Shown here: positions 8,948 to 17,559 of the stretch, piece after piece
Position numbering within the stretch: position 1 is the stretch's first letter
How the letters are laid out: every line of letters starts with the position of its first letter
Origin: Burkholderia ubonensis subsp. mesacidophila
GTDB lineage: Bacteria > Pseudomonadota > Gammaproteobacteria > Burkholderiales > Burkholderiaceae
NCBI RefSeq assembly: GCF_002097715.1
Contig: NZ_CP020737.1
Coordinates: 496,001-560,000 of the forward strand
DNA length: 64,000 bases
Reading direction: 5' to 3'
Notes under the pieces: generated by a model
Told to the model about the DNA's origin: nothing
Database searches by the model: none
What the model saw: the letters and a program-made list of their open reading frames with translations, nothing else
Made by a program: the position numbers and the translations under genes

Positions 8948-9937
8948 TCAGCCTCCGATGAATGCTTCGCGGAACGCGTCGATCGCGAAACGCAGGGACA
9001 GTTGCGGTTGGTCGAGGTAGCTGACGAGCTTGCTGATCTGTTGATCGTTTTGCGCATGGGCGTCGATCCACTCCGGATCGTCGATGTCGATGTTGTGGGC
9101 GGCGTAGGTCTGCGGGTCGACGACGCTCAGCAGCGTTTTCGCCGACGCGCCGTTGAAGCCGATGATGAGCCGTTCGCGTTCGGCGATCGAGCCCATGAAG
9201 ATCGCGAGTTCGAAATCGGCCTGCGCGATGAAGGGCGCGATCAGTTCGAGCCAGAACGCCGCGACGAGACTGCGGTAGAACGGGTCGACCGGCAGCGGCA
9301 GCGTGAGGCCGCGCTCGATGTGCGACGAGCCGCTCTGCATCACCGGGCGCAGCAGCGAGCCGAGCGCGAGCATCGCGCCGCGCAGCCGCACCGGGTGGCC
9401 GCTCGCGAGCAGCATCTGCTCGAGGCCGTACAGCGACTGGTGCTCGATGAAATCGTTGAACGTGCCGTCGTGCGCGTTGCCGGGGCCGCCGATCTCGATC
9501 GGCACCTGCGTGTCGCCGAGCGCCTGCAGCGCGCCGGGCGGCTCTTCCTTGCCGAGCAGCGCCGGCATCTGCTGCGCGACGCGCGACCACAGCCGTGCGA
9601 ACGCGAGCGGGCTGCGCGCGAGGAATGCGACCGGCCGGTCGACTTCGAGCGCGGCCGCGCCGAGGAACGGGAAGCGTCGCATCGACACGTCGTGGCTCGC
9701 GACCATGTGCCCGGCGATCGCGAGCCGGCTGCGCGAGCCGAGGAACGCGAAATGCATCGGCTGCGCGCCTTCGTAGACGATCTTCCAGCGCGGGTCCTCG
9801 GCGAGCAGCTCGAGCGCCTGCGCGATCCAGTGGTCGAGCGTCTGCAGCAGCTGCGGGTTGTGCGGGCTTTTGACGAAGTCGCCGCGCGACGGAATCTTGC
9901 CGAAGTAGGCGATCTGCGCCTGAACGGTTTGCGTCAT
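8948..9937 (-). CDS. tagF: TagF (ImpM/SciT), T6SS-associated protein
   Basis: A 329-aa protein of the TagF/ImpM (DUF2094) family. The diagnostic start motif YFGKIPSRGDFV is at about residues 11-22, followed by a PHNPQLLQTLDHWI helix. In other species TagF domains act as post-translational repressors of T6SS assembly; whether this one does is unknown. Its ATG overlaps the tssM stop as ATGA, indicating translational coupling. At 329 aa it is longer than the minimal TagF domain (about 200 aa), leaving about 130 C-terminal residues without an assigned role. Confidence 0.9.
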   Translation of the reverse strand: MTQTVQAQIAYFGKIPSRGDFVKSPHNPQLLQTLDHWIAQALELLAEDPRWKIVYEGAQPMHFAFLGSRSRLAIAGHMVASHDVSMRRFPFLGAAALEVDRPVAFLARSPLAFARLWSRVAQQMPALLGKEEPPGALQALGDTQVPIEIGGPGNAHDGTFNDFIEHQSLYGLEQMLLASGHPVRLRGAMLALGSLLRPVMQSGSSHIERGLTLPLPVDPFYRSLVAAFWLELIAPFIAQADFELAIFMGSIAERERLIIGFNGASAKTLLSVVDPQTYAAHNIDIDDPEWIDAHAQNDQQISKLVSYLDQPQLSLRFAIDAFREAFIGG

Positions 9938-12900
9938 TGCGCCCCCGGTGCGTTCGATGCGGTGGCGGCTGCAACGGCCGGGGCGGCGCCCGACGCGCCC
10001 GACGCGCCCGCGCCCGGCTGGGCGGTGGCGTTGAGGGCCGAGCCGGCGCCGACATCGGCGACCGACGACGGCAGGCGCAGGCCGCGCAGGCTCTGCTGCT
10101 GCGGCTGGTCGCCGCCGCCGCCCGTCGGCTGCGACGTGCTGATGATGCGCATCGTGACCGACACGTTCACGTTGCCTTGCGTCCACGTGAGGTCGAAGGT
10201 GCCGTCCGGACGGCGCTTGCGCTGCGCGGAGTTGATCAGCTTCTCGAGACCGTAGCGGCCCGGCTCGTTGACGAGCTGGATCGTGCGGCCGTCGAAGGTG
10301 GTCGCCGACAGCGTCGCGCCCGGCGAGCCCTGCGGGTTCGGCCACACGAAGTTGGTCCACTGCGGCGGCGTGTTGCGGTAGCGCAGCTGCTGGCCGTCGA
10401 TCGCGACGGTGTACTCGGTCGTGCCGCTGCTCGGCTGCGGCAGGATCTGGAACACGGTCTGCGGTTCCGACGACGCGCCGCCGCCGCCCGCGCCCGCCGC
10501 GCCGCCCGCGAGCGGCGCGACCCAGCGCGCGAAGCCGTTCGTGAAGTCCGGCGCGAGCGCAAGGCCCATGTCGCCCCAGGTGCGGGCCGCGAGCGTGTCG
10601 CCGCGGCGCACCGCGAGCGGCCCGAGCGTCGTGCCGACGAACTTCGCGATCGAGCCGTCCGGACCGAACACCTGCGCGATCTCGCTGGCGCCGGCCTCGA
10701 CCTTCGCGCTCGCCGCGAACGGGTACTTGGTCGCGAGCGAGCCCTGGAACGGCTGGTAGACCTGCGCGTTCCACACCTTGTTGACTTCCGCGCTGGCCGG
10801 CTGGATCACGACCGAGAACGCCTGCATCAGCGGCCGCACCAGCAGCGGACGCAGCGACTTGCGTTGCGTGTCGGTCAGGCCGGTCAGCATCTGCTCGTCG
10901 ACGAACTTCAGCGAATCCGCCAGTTCCGAGCCGTTGCCGTCGAGCGTCTGCTGCATCAGCTGGCGCGCGCCGGGGCCCGGATCGCCCTGGTTCTTGATCA
11001 CGTTGAAGCGCGTGCGGACCTTCGACAGCGTGTCCATGTAGCCCTTCAGCAGCGACGTGCCGTCATGCGCCGCGACGATCCGCGCGAGGCCGACGAACTC
11101 CTGGCCGACCGGGCCCATCGGCACCTCGGCCGGATTGCCGTTGATGTCGATGTTGGCGGCCGCCACCTGGCCCGCCTTCGTGCGCGTGAACAGCTGCTTG
11201 AACCAGTTCACGACGCCCGTCTGCGCCTTCTTGATCGTCGCGTTCGCGAGCGACGGGTTGTCCCACGAGGTCTGGTCGTACGCGGTCTCGAGCACCTTGC
11301 GGATCGGCGAATCCTGCGGGTCGCCCAGGCGGTTCATCCCGTCGACGGCCTGCCCGAAGCTGCTGAAGCCCTGCACGGCGATGCCCTGCATGAACTTCTG
11401 CCAGTGCTGCGCGTACTCGGTCTTGTACATGCCGACGAGCGTCTTCTGGATCTGCTCGGGGCTGCCCTCGAGCGTCAGGTCGTCCTGCGTCGACGTGTTC
11501 AGCACCCAGTCCTTCGCCTGCAGTTCCTTGGTCGCCGCATCGCGGATCGCCGGCTGCACGTAGTCGAACCACGCGTCGCGCGTGAACGTGCCGGGGATCG
11601 CGTAGCTGCCGGCGATCAGGCCGCCGTTGCCGTCGCCGACGATGCGCGCGATGGTCATCGGCGCGAAGCGGGTCGACGCGCGGGCCTTGATTTCCTCATA
11701 CACGCGCTGGCGGGCCGGCATGCCGCGCACGACGCGGCGCAGGTTCTCGCGGGTCTGGTCGACGAGCGAGAGGTTCGCTTCGATCATCGGCCAGTCGTTG
11801 TCGTTCACGCGCGCGAGGTAGAACGAGATCATGCGCTCGGCGCTGCGGATCATCTCGTCGCGCGGCATGTTGCCGCGATTCGTCTCCAGCCAGCCGCGCC
11901 AGAAGCGCGCGACCTGGTCGGTCAGGTGCGCCTGCTCGACGTGGCGCTTGTCGGACAGCATCAGGTAGGTCTTCAGCGCGTTGTACGCGTCCTGCACGTT
12001 GGTCGGCGACGCGTCGCTGTACAGGCCGCCCTGCGGCGCGGCGGCCGGCTGCGCGGCGGCGCCAGGCTGCGCGGCGGCGCCCGGCTGCGCCGAGGCCCCT
12101 GCCGCGTTCGTCGAGACCGGGATGGCGCCGCCTTGCACGGCGCCGGACTCCGGCGGGCGCGTCATCGGCACGAGCTGGTCCGGGTGCGCGTTCACGTCCT
12201 TCAGGAACGACGCGAGGTTCTGCGACACCGGGTTCAGCAGGACCTGGCGCACGCCGTTGTAGTACTCGGTCAGCAGGTGCTGCTCGAGGCGGTCGCCCTG
12301 GTAGAGGCCGAGCGACACCGACACCGGCTTGTCGCGGCGGAACTGCTCGAGCTGTTCGATGCGGTCCTCGAGGATGTCCATCGCCTGCAGGCGCGACTGC
12401 AGGTCGTTGCGGCCCTGCTGCATGCGCGTGACGTTGTCGAGGTCGGCCTGCACGTTCGCGACCAGCTGCTGGTTGCCGATCGTCGACCAGGTCCAGCCGC
12501 CGAGCGCGAGCGCAAGCGCCGCGACGAAGCCGAAGAAGGTCGCGTAGCGCAGGCGCGTCTTGGTCGGGCTCGCGAACTGGCGCACCGTCTGGCGGTCGGC
12601 GAAGATCACCTTCGAGAACAGGTCGCGCAGGAAGAAGCCGTTCTTCGAGAACGCGCTGTGCGGCTTCGGCAGCGCGTTTGCGTCGAGGCCGAAGCGGTGC
12701 GCGATGCGCTGCGCGGCGGCGCTGCTGGTCTCGCCTTCCTGCAGCGCGCTGGTGAAGTAGAAGCCGCGGAAGATCGGCTTGTACTGGAACGGGTTGTTCT
12801 CGAACAGCGTCGCGAGGAACGCGCGCAGCGCCGGCTTGATCGTCGAGAACTCGAGCGGGAAGCTCAGCTGGCCCGGCGACGCCAGGTTGCCGCGCGACAG

Positions 12901-13881
12901 CGACAGCTGCGCGACGCTGATCTCCTTCAGCCCGTCGTACAGCTCCTCGAAGCGCTCGTCGAACTGCGCGACGACGTCGCGCTTCTCGTCCGGCTCGTAG
13001 GGGAGGGTGGCGCCCCACACGCGGTCGTATTCGTGCTTGTCGCTGCTGCTGAAGAACTCGGTGAAGCCGGTGATCAGGTCGGCCTTCGTGAACATCACGT
13101 AGACCGGCGCGAACACTTCGAGCTTCTCGGTCAGCTCCTGCACGCGCTGGCGCAGGTTTTTCGCGAGGTTGATCGCGAATTCGGGGCGGTTGCCGGTGAG
13201 TTCGGCGATGCTCGCGGTGACGATGATGCCGTTGATCGGTGCCTTCGGGCGGTAGCGCTTGAGCAGGCCGAGGAAGCCGAGCCACTCGCTGCGGTCTTCC
13301 TCGTGCACCGAGTAGCGGCCCGCGGTGTCGAGCAGGATGCCTTCGGTCGTGAAGAACCAGTCGCAGTTGCGGGTGCCGCCGATGCCGTGGATCACCGCGC
13401 TGTTCTTGTCCGCGAACGGGAACTGCAGGCCGGAGTTGATCACCGCGCTGCTCTTGCCCGCGGCCGGGTTGCCGATCACGATGTACCACGGCAGTTCGTA
13501 CAGCGCGGAGCCGCCCGACACCTGGCCGATCTTCGACGTCTTGATCGTCTTCACCGCATCGGACAGGCGCGTGCGCAGCACGTCGAGGTCGGCCGTCTTC
13601 GCGTCCGTCGCGGCTGCGGCGGCGGCAGGCGCGGTGATCTTGCCGGTTTCCGCCTGTTCCTCGAGCATCTCGCCGAGCTGGCGGTTCGCGCGCTTCACGC
13701 GCCAGCGGCGCCACAACGCGACGCCGAGCCACAGCACGAGGATCGCCGCGAACGCGAGCGCCGCCCACAGGAGCGGCAGCTGCAGCGTATCGGCGACGAT
13801 GAAGAGGATCGCCGCGAGCGCGACGATCCCGACGATCGAGAGCGTACGCGGGTGAGTCAGCACGTTGAGGATGCGTTGCAT
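9934..13881 (-). CDS. tssM: TssM (IcmF), inner-membrane scaffold of the T6SS membrane complex
   Basis: A 1315-aa IcmF-family protein. Two N-terminal membrane segments (about 15-30 and 36-56) and a third near 440-465 place the NTPase-like domain in the cytoplasm and the large C-terminal part in the periplasm. Walker A GNPAAGKS is at 137-144. A Pro/Ala/Gln-rich repeat lies in the periplasmic part. Start MQRILNVLTHPRT at 13881 fits the known N-terminus of IcmF proteins; an in-frame ATG at 13971 would add 30 low-complexity residues. First gene of the tssM-tagF-OmpA run; its partners TssL and TssJ are not in the window. Confidence 0.95.
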   Translation of the reverse strand: MQRILNVLTHPRTLSIVGIVALAAILFIVADTLQLPLLWAALAFAAILVLWLGVALWRRWRVKRANRQLGEMLEEQAETGKITAPAAAAAATDAKTADLDVLRTRLSDAVKTIKTSKIGQVSGGSALYELPWYIVIGNPAAGKSSAVINSGLQFPFADKNSAVIHGIGGTRNCDWFFTTEGILLDTAGRYSVHEEDRSEWLGFLGLLKRYRPKAPINGIIVTASIAELTGNRPEFAINLAKNLRQRVQELTEKLEVFAPVYVMFTKADLITGFTEFFSSSDKHEYDRVWGATLPYEPDEKRDVVAQFDERFEELYDGLKEISVAQLSLSRGNLASPGQLSFPLEFSTIKPALRAFLATLFENNPFQYKPIFRGFYFTSALQEGETSSAAAQRIAHRFGLDANALPKPHSAFSKNGFFLRDLFSKVIFADRQTVRQFASPTKTRLRYATFFGFVAALALALGGWTWSTIGNQQLVANVQADLDNVTRMQQGRNDLQSRLQAMDILEDRIEQLEQFRRDKPVSVSLGLYQGDRLEQHLLTEYYNGVRQVLLNPVSQNLASFLKDVNAHPDQLVPMTRPPESGAVQGGAIPVSTNAAGASAQPGAAAQPGAAAQPAAAPQGGLYSDASPTNVQDAYNALKTYLMLSDKRHVEQAHLTDQVARFWRGWLETNRGNMPRDEMIRSAERMISFYLARVNDNDWPMIEANLSLVDQTRENLRRVVRGMPARQRVYEEIKARASTRFAPMTIARIVGDGNGGLIAGSYAIPGTFTRDAWFDYVQPAIRDAATKELQAKDWVLNTSTQDDLTLEGSPEQIQKTLVGMYKTEYAQHWQKFMQGIAVQGFSSFGQAVDGMNRLGDPQDSPIRKVLETAYDQTSWDNPSLANATIKKAQTGVVNWFKQLFTRTKAGQVAAANIDINGNPAEVPMGPVGQEFVGLARIVAAHDGTSLLKGYMDTLSKVRTRFNVIKNQGDPGPGARQLMQQTLDGNGSELADSLKFVDEQMLTGLTDTQRKSLRPLLVRPLMQAFSVVIQPASAEVNKVWNAQVYQPFQGSLATKYPFAASAKVEAGASEIAQVFGPDGSIAKFVGTTLGPLAVRRGDTLAARTWGDMGLALAPDFTNGFARWVAPLAGGAAGAGGGGASSEPQTVFQILPQPSSGTTEYTVAIDGQQLRYRNTPPQWTNFVWPNPQGSPGATLSATTFDGRTIQLVNEPGRYGLEKLINSAQRKRRPDGTFDLTWTQGNVNVSVTMRIISTSQPTGGGGDQPQQQSLRGLRLPSSVADVGAGSALNATAQPGAGASGASGAAPAVAAATASNAPGAQ
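12046..12090 (-). repeat. Short tandem repeat inside tssM encoding QPGAAA units
   Basis: About two and a half copies of an 18-bp unit (consensus on the + strand GGCTGCGCGGCGGCGCC plus one base) encode A-A-Q-P-G-A-A-A-Q-P-G repeats in the periplasmic part of TssM. In-frame units like this can expand or contract by slippage without shifting the frame, so length may vary between strains. Confidence 0.6.
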
Positions 13882-14183
13882 AGGACGTTCAGGTTCCGGT
13901 GCGATTCGATGAGGCGACGCAGGCGCGCCGAGCGGCAAGGGTGGCGCCGCGATGTGTCGCCATGCTGTCAAACGGGGTGAAAGAGGCCGGCATCAATGCG
14001 CTCGCGGCATCGGGGAAGGCGCGCGCATTAGTGAAAGGACGCTGTGAGATTTAAAACGGGGCCGGCGGCCCGAGAAAATCGCGCACCGGAATGCACGACC
14101 GATTGCACCGCCCATATCGTTTCCTGCCGGGATATTAAAAAGCCCCATGCCGCCCTCATTATTTCCTGTCCGGCCAGCCCTGG
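13882..14183. other. Intergenic region upstream of tssM
   Basis: About 300 bp between the end of the TagX-like gene and the tssM start, both on the - strand. It is AT-richer than the flanking genes and probably carries the tssM promoter. I found no convincing -35/-10 pair and no small gene. Confidence 0.4.
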
Positions 14184-15029
14184 CTAGCTGCCGCGTCCCA
14201 GTTTAAAACCGGGTTTATGGTATTCGACGTGCCCCAGATCCATCATTTTCCAGCGTCCGCCCCAGGTCAGGCCGACCTGTTCGGCGGTCTGTCCGTATAA
14301 CTGGTAGCCGCGCATCGCCCACGGATCTTTCTCGGAAATGACCAGCTTGCCGTCGCGCAGGAACGCGTTGTCGGACGCCAGCCCGAATTGGTGATAACTC
14401 TGGAACGCCGCCGCATTGGTCACGTTGCTGCCCATTTGCGCCAGCCGGTTTTGCCGTTCCGGGCTCCGGTAACCTTCCAGCAATGCCATTTCATAACCGT
14501 GCTGCTCGCGCATGATCTTGTAGACCAGCAGCAAGCGCGTGCGGAAATCCGGGTCCAGCAGGTTCCAGTCGCGGCTGGCGTCCTTCAGCGCCGGCCGCAC
14601 CTGCTCGACTTCCTTGGTGGCAAAGACTTCCGGCGGCAACGGCGGGGGTGGCACGAGCTGCTCGCCCTCCAGCAGGGCGGCGATTTTCTCGTCAGGCGCG
14701 CGCGCCGTGTCGTCGAACTGGAATAATTGCCGGCCGCGCAACGCAATGGCGACCAATGGCGGCGTCGCAAGAATACCTGTCGACACCATAATCAGCAAGC
14801 GCCGCCGGACAAGTAAATTTTGCACATCGTTTAAAGCACCCCGGGTAACGCTTGCCGATTTAACAATCTGACTGCGGGTGCGATTGGCGCGATCGCTCGC
14901 GCGGCGCGTGAGACGGCCGTGAAACTGAGCCACGGATTCGAAAACGGTCGCCCGGATGCCGGGTAAAAGCAGCAGCGCCGCGATGGCGACTGCAAGGGCG
15001 AAATAGGCGACGAGTGCGACGGCAATCAA
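14184..15029 (-). CDS. tagX: TagX-like peptidase M15/VanY family protein, T6SS-linked peptidoglycan hydrolase
   Basis: A 281-aa protein if translated from the TTG at 15029, which follows GGGGA by about 6 nt. This gives MIAVALVAYFALAVAIAALLLLPG, an N-terminal membrane anchor. The longer ATG frame (from 15179) would overlap the divergent gene and add 50 unlikely residues. A second hydrophobic segment follows near residue 80. The C-terminal half matches M15/VanY peptidases: LLEGYRSPERQ, FQSYHQFGLASD (the SxHxxGxAxD-like zinc site, with Asp then Asn) and LGHVEYHKPG (third ligand). TagX in Acinetobacter is an L,D-endopeptidase that opens the wall for T6SS assembly; the same role here is inference from family and place. 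Confidence 0.8.
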   Translation of the reverse strand: MIAVALVAYFALAVAIAALLLLPGIRATVFESVAQFHGRLTRRASDRANRTRSQIVKSASVTRGALNDVQNLLVRRRLLIMVSTGILATPPLVAIALRGRQLFQFDDTARAPDEKIAALLEGEQLVPPPPLPPEVFATKEVEQVRPALKDASRDWNLLDPDFRTRLLLVYKIMREQHGYEMALLEGYRSPERQNRLAQMGSNVTNAAAFQSYHQFGLASDNAFLRDGKLVISEKDPWAMRGYQLYGQTAEQVGLTWGGRWKMMDLGHVEYHKPGFKLGRGS

Positions 15030-15084
15030 CGAAATCCCCGGAAATTGGAATTGATTGTGTTTTGGAATGCTTGCTCTTAGAATC

Positions 15085-15103
15085 AGGCCTGCTCTGAGAG
15101 GCC
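15085..15103. promoter_or_regulatory. Inverted repeat in the divergent tagX/membrane-protein spacer
   Basis: AGGCCT at 15085-15090 and AGGCC at 15099-15103 form a short inverted repeat around CTCTGAGAG in the 122-bp spacer between two divergent T6SS-linked genes. TATATT at 15108-15113 could serve as a -10 for the + strand gene, but no good -35 matches it. Weak evidence for an operator. Confidence 0.25.
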
Positions 15104-15151
15104 GGGCTATATTATCGCGGCGAATTAAACCAGGATTCAATGAGACACTGA

Positions 15152-16135
15152 ATGAGTGCGCCGGACAATTCGAATTCAAAGACTCCGCCCAGCCTGCTGT
15201 CCGACACGAACCAGGCCGACGGGTCCCAGCATTCGCGGATTCTCGCGAACCTGGAGGGACGCGTCGCGCAGCAGCCCGAACCGCCGCGCCGTTCGCTGAA
15301 GGCGCCGATCGCAGCCGTCGTCGCGCTCGTGGTCGCGGTCGGCGGCTGGGGCGCGTGGCGCATGCAGCAGGCGGACGACGCCCCCACGGCAGTGGCTGCC
15401 GCGCCCGCCGTGCCGGTGCCGGTGCCGGCGAAGGCCGCGCCCGCCAGCGCCGTTGCGCCGCAGGTCGCGCAGCGTGCCGCGAGCGCGCCGCAGCCCGCCA
15501 CGATCGTCAATGACGACGCTGCTTCCCGAACCGTTGCATCCGCATCGTCCGCGCCCGCCGCGGACAACAGCCGACTGTCGCGCGCGCTCGCGGGCGGCGC
15601 CGACGACGCGTCGGGCGCCGCTGCGTCGGGCGCCGCGCCGGCCGCAGCCGCAGGTCCCAAAGCCGACGCCGCGAAGGGCGCGAAATCGACGGCCACGGCC
15701 GCCACGGTCGCCGCCCGCAGCAAGAGCGACGCCGCGCGCGCGAAGGCCGAAGCAAAGGCTGAAGCGAAAGCCGAGGCCAGGAAGCGTCGCAAGGAGCAGC
15801 AGGCCGAAGCCGCGCTGGCGAAGAAACGTCGTGACGCATCGGCGCGCACGGCGGCTGCGAAGCAGGGCGCGAAGGACGATCCGGATGCCGACCTGCTCGC
15901 GGCGCTCGTCGCGCGCACGAAGCCGGCCGACAAGAAGCCCGCCGCGACCGACGCGCAGGCCGCGCCGGCCAAGACCGCCGCGACGGCGGGGGGCGCGACG
16001 CTCGCCGCGCGCGTGAAGGAGTGTTCGGAACGCGGTTTCTTCGAGGATCAGCTGTGCCGGTGGCGCGTGTGCGACGGCCACTGGGGCAAGGATCCCGCGT
16101 GCCCGTCCGCCGCGCAGTCGCAGAACCGCCAGTAA
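15152..16135 (+). CDS. T6SS-linked single-pass membrane protein with Lys/Ala-rich stalk and 4-Cys C-terminus (TagY-like)
   Basis: A 327-aa protein with a cytoplasmic N-terminus of about 50 residues and one membrane segment (about 52-68, IAAVVALVVAVGGWGAW). A long low-complexity Ala/Pro/Lys/Glu stalk (about 75-285) includes AKAEAKAEAKAEARK near 195-215 and is probably helical. The compact C-terminal tail has four Cys in about 30 residues (VKECSERGFFEDQLC, RWRVC, KDPAC). The layout suggests a periplasmic spacer that presents a disulfide-bonded tip. I do not recognise a named domain. Position next to tagX suggests it corresponds to the gene called tagY in Burkholderia T6SS-1 clusters (inference). 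Confidence 0.8.
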   Translation: MSAPDNSNSKTPPSLLSDTNQADGSQHSRILANLEGRVAQQPEPPRRSLKAPIAAVVALVVAVGGWGAWRMQQADDAPTAVAAAPAVPVPVPAKAAPASAVAPQVAQRAASAPQPATIVNDDAASRTVASASSAPAADNSRLSRALAGGADDASGAAASGAAPAAAAGPKADAAKGAKSTATAATVAARSKSDAARAKAEAKAEAKAEARKRRKEQQAEAALAKKRRDASARTAAAKQGAKDDPDADLLAALVARTKPADKKPAATDAQAAPAKTAATAGGATLAARVKECSERGFFEDQLCRWRVCDGHWGKDPACPSAAQSQNRQ

Positions 16136-16158
16136 GCCGCTCTCGTTTCCGACGCATC

Positions 16159-16179
16159 GCGCCGCCCACCGGGCGGCGC
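16159..16179 (+). terminator. Hairpin after the 4-Cys membrane protein gene
   Basis: Perfect 9-bp stem GCGCCGCCC / GGGCGGCGC with a 3-nt loop, 23 bp after the stop codon. It is not followed by a T run, so it may be a weak terminator or a 3' stabilising hairpin. Confidence 0.4.
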
Positions 16180-16334
16180 TGTGCTTTCGACGCCGCGACG
16201 CCGTACGTGACAGCGTCACGAAAACGCCACATCGGTCGGGCATACGTCGTGGTTCCTTTCCCTGCGCGGCGTCCGGGCGCGGGCGGCGCGCCCGCCGACG
16301 ATGCCCGGCCGCCGCGCGCCGCTCGACCTTCGAC

Positions 16335-17351
16335 ATGATCGTACAGACTTACGGCGCGGATACCTCCGGCATGGTGTGCGGGTTCCGGTTCATGCCCGGC
16401 GAGCCGGGGGCGATGCTCGACGCCGAGGCCGCCGCCGATTGGCTGCGCGGGCATCGCGCCGCCGCGCCCGACGACGCGTTCGTCTGGCTGCACTTCAACC
16501 TCGCGCACGGCGCGAGCGAGCGCTGGATGCGCACGCACCTCGGGCTGCCCGGCAGCTTCTTCGAATTCCTGCACGAAGGGTCGCGCTCGACCCGCATTGA
16601 ACAGGAAGACGGCGCGCTGCGCGCGATCGTCAACGACGTGATGTTCAATCTCGAACTGACGCCGTCGGAGATCGCGACGCTGTTCGTCCACGTCGAGCGA
16701 CGCATCATGGTCACCGCGCGGCTCAAGCCGCTGCGCTCGGTCGACACCTTGCGCGCGAGCGTGCGCGACGGCGAGCGCTTCCGTTCGCCTGCGGAGCTGC
16801 TCGTGCATCTGCTGCGCGACCAGGCCGACCTGCTGATCCGGATCGTGCGGCGCACGAGCGTCGACGTCGACCGCATCGAGGATCGCTTCCTGTCGCAGCG
16901 CCTGACCGCGAGCCGCGTCGAGCTCGGCGCGATGCGCCGCACGCTGACGCGGCTGCAGCGCATGCTCGCGCCGGAGCCGGGCTCGATCTTCCGGCTGCTC
17001 GCGAAGCCCCCCGCGTGGCTGCATGCGGAGGACGTGCAGGAGCTGCGCGAGTCGACCGAGGAATTCTCGCTGGTGCTCGCCGATCTCGCCGGGCTCGTCG
17101 AACGGATCAAGCTGCTGCAGGAAGAGATCGGCTCGCGCCTCGACGAGCAGAACAACCGCACGCTGTTCACGCTGACGCTCGTGACCGTGATCGCGCTGCC
17201 GATCAACATCGTCGCGGGCTTCTTCGGGATGAACGTCGGCGGGATTCCGTTCTCGGAGAACAAGCACGGCTTCTGGCTGATGGTGCTGCTCGTCGCCGGC
17301 TTCACGGGGCTCGCCGCGTGGTGGGCGTTCTGGCGGCGCAACGACCGCTAG
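16335..17351 (+). CDS. CorA/ZntB-family divalent metal transporter
   Basis: A 338-aa protein with a soluble N-terminal domain, a long helical neck (about 120-270) and two C-terminal membrane segments (about 278-297 and 312-332) joined by the family signature GMN in FFGMNVGGIPF. The usual CorA MPEL after GMN is replaced by a GIPF sequence, as in ZntB-type members, and the N-terminus with WLHFNLAH also resembles ZntB. Substrate (zinc efflux or uptake, or another divalent cation) cannot be decided from sequence. A pentameric inner-membrane channel is expected. Confidence 0.88.
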   Translation: MIVQTYGADTSGMVCGFRFMPGEPGAMLDAEAAADWLRGHRAAAPDDAFVWLHFNLAHGASERWMRTHLGLPGSFFEFLHEGSRSTRIEQEDGALRAIVNDVMFNLELTPSEIATLFVHVERRIMVTARLKPLRSVDTLRASVRDGERFRSPAELLVHLLRDQADLLIRIVRRTSVDVDRIEDRFLSQRLTASRVELGAMRRTLTRLQRMLAPEPGSIFRLLAKPPAWLHAEDVQELRESTEEFSLVLADLAGLVERIKLLQEEIGSRLDEQNNRTLFTLTLVTVIALPINIVAGFFGMNVGGIPFSENKHGFWLMVLLVAGFTGLAAWWAFWRRNDR

Positions 17352-17374
17352 CGGCCGCTGCGCCTCCGGCGCGC

Positions 17375-17527
17375 TCAGCGCAGCAGCGCGATCGCGCGTT
17401 CGCCGATCACCATCCCGAGCAGGCCGACGAGCGCGACGAGCGGCGGGGCCGGCGAGCGCACGTGGAGCAGCGCGTACAGCACGCCGACGCCGAGGCCCAC
17501 CGCGAGCGAGATCAGATAGTCCGTCAT
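17375..17527 (-). CDS. XapX-domain small membrane protein
   Basis: A 50-aa protein, MTDYLISLAVGLGVGVLYALL followed by HVRSPAPPLVALVGLLGMVIGE. This is the XapX (DUF1427) pattern: two hydrophobic segments around an RSPAPP turn. The start at 17527 has GGAG 5-6 nt upstream. It lies 32 bp downstream of the dehydrogenase gene on the same strand and may be co-transcribed. XapX proteins often sit beside small-molecule metabolism genes; their function is not established. Confidence 0.82.
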   Translation of the reverse strand: MTDYLISLAVGLGVGVLYALLHVRSPAPPLVALVGLLGMVIGERAIALLR

Positions 17528-17559
17528 GGCTGTCTCCTTCGATTCCGGTTCGCGCGGCA

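Noticed and set aside
13882..13971. Upstream ATG extending TssM by 30 residues
   Set aside because: The extension is low-complexity Pro/Ala with no ribosome site; IcmF proteins begin near MQRILNVLTHPRT.
9937..13980. Long open frame of 1347 codons on the + strand opposite tssM
   Set aside because: It is the antisense shadow of tssM in GC-rich DNA: Arg/Ala/Val-rich, no domains, no ribosome site.
15030..15179. ATG start for the TagX-like protein at 15179
   Set aside because: It would overlap the start of the divergent gene and add about 50 residues with no family similarity before the membrane anchor.
1..16135. VgrG, PAAR or effector/immunity genes within the T6SS cluster
   Set aside because: All frames were assigned to structural or Tag proteins; none has VgrG, PAAR, RHS or known toxin motifs.
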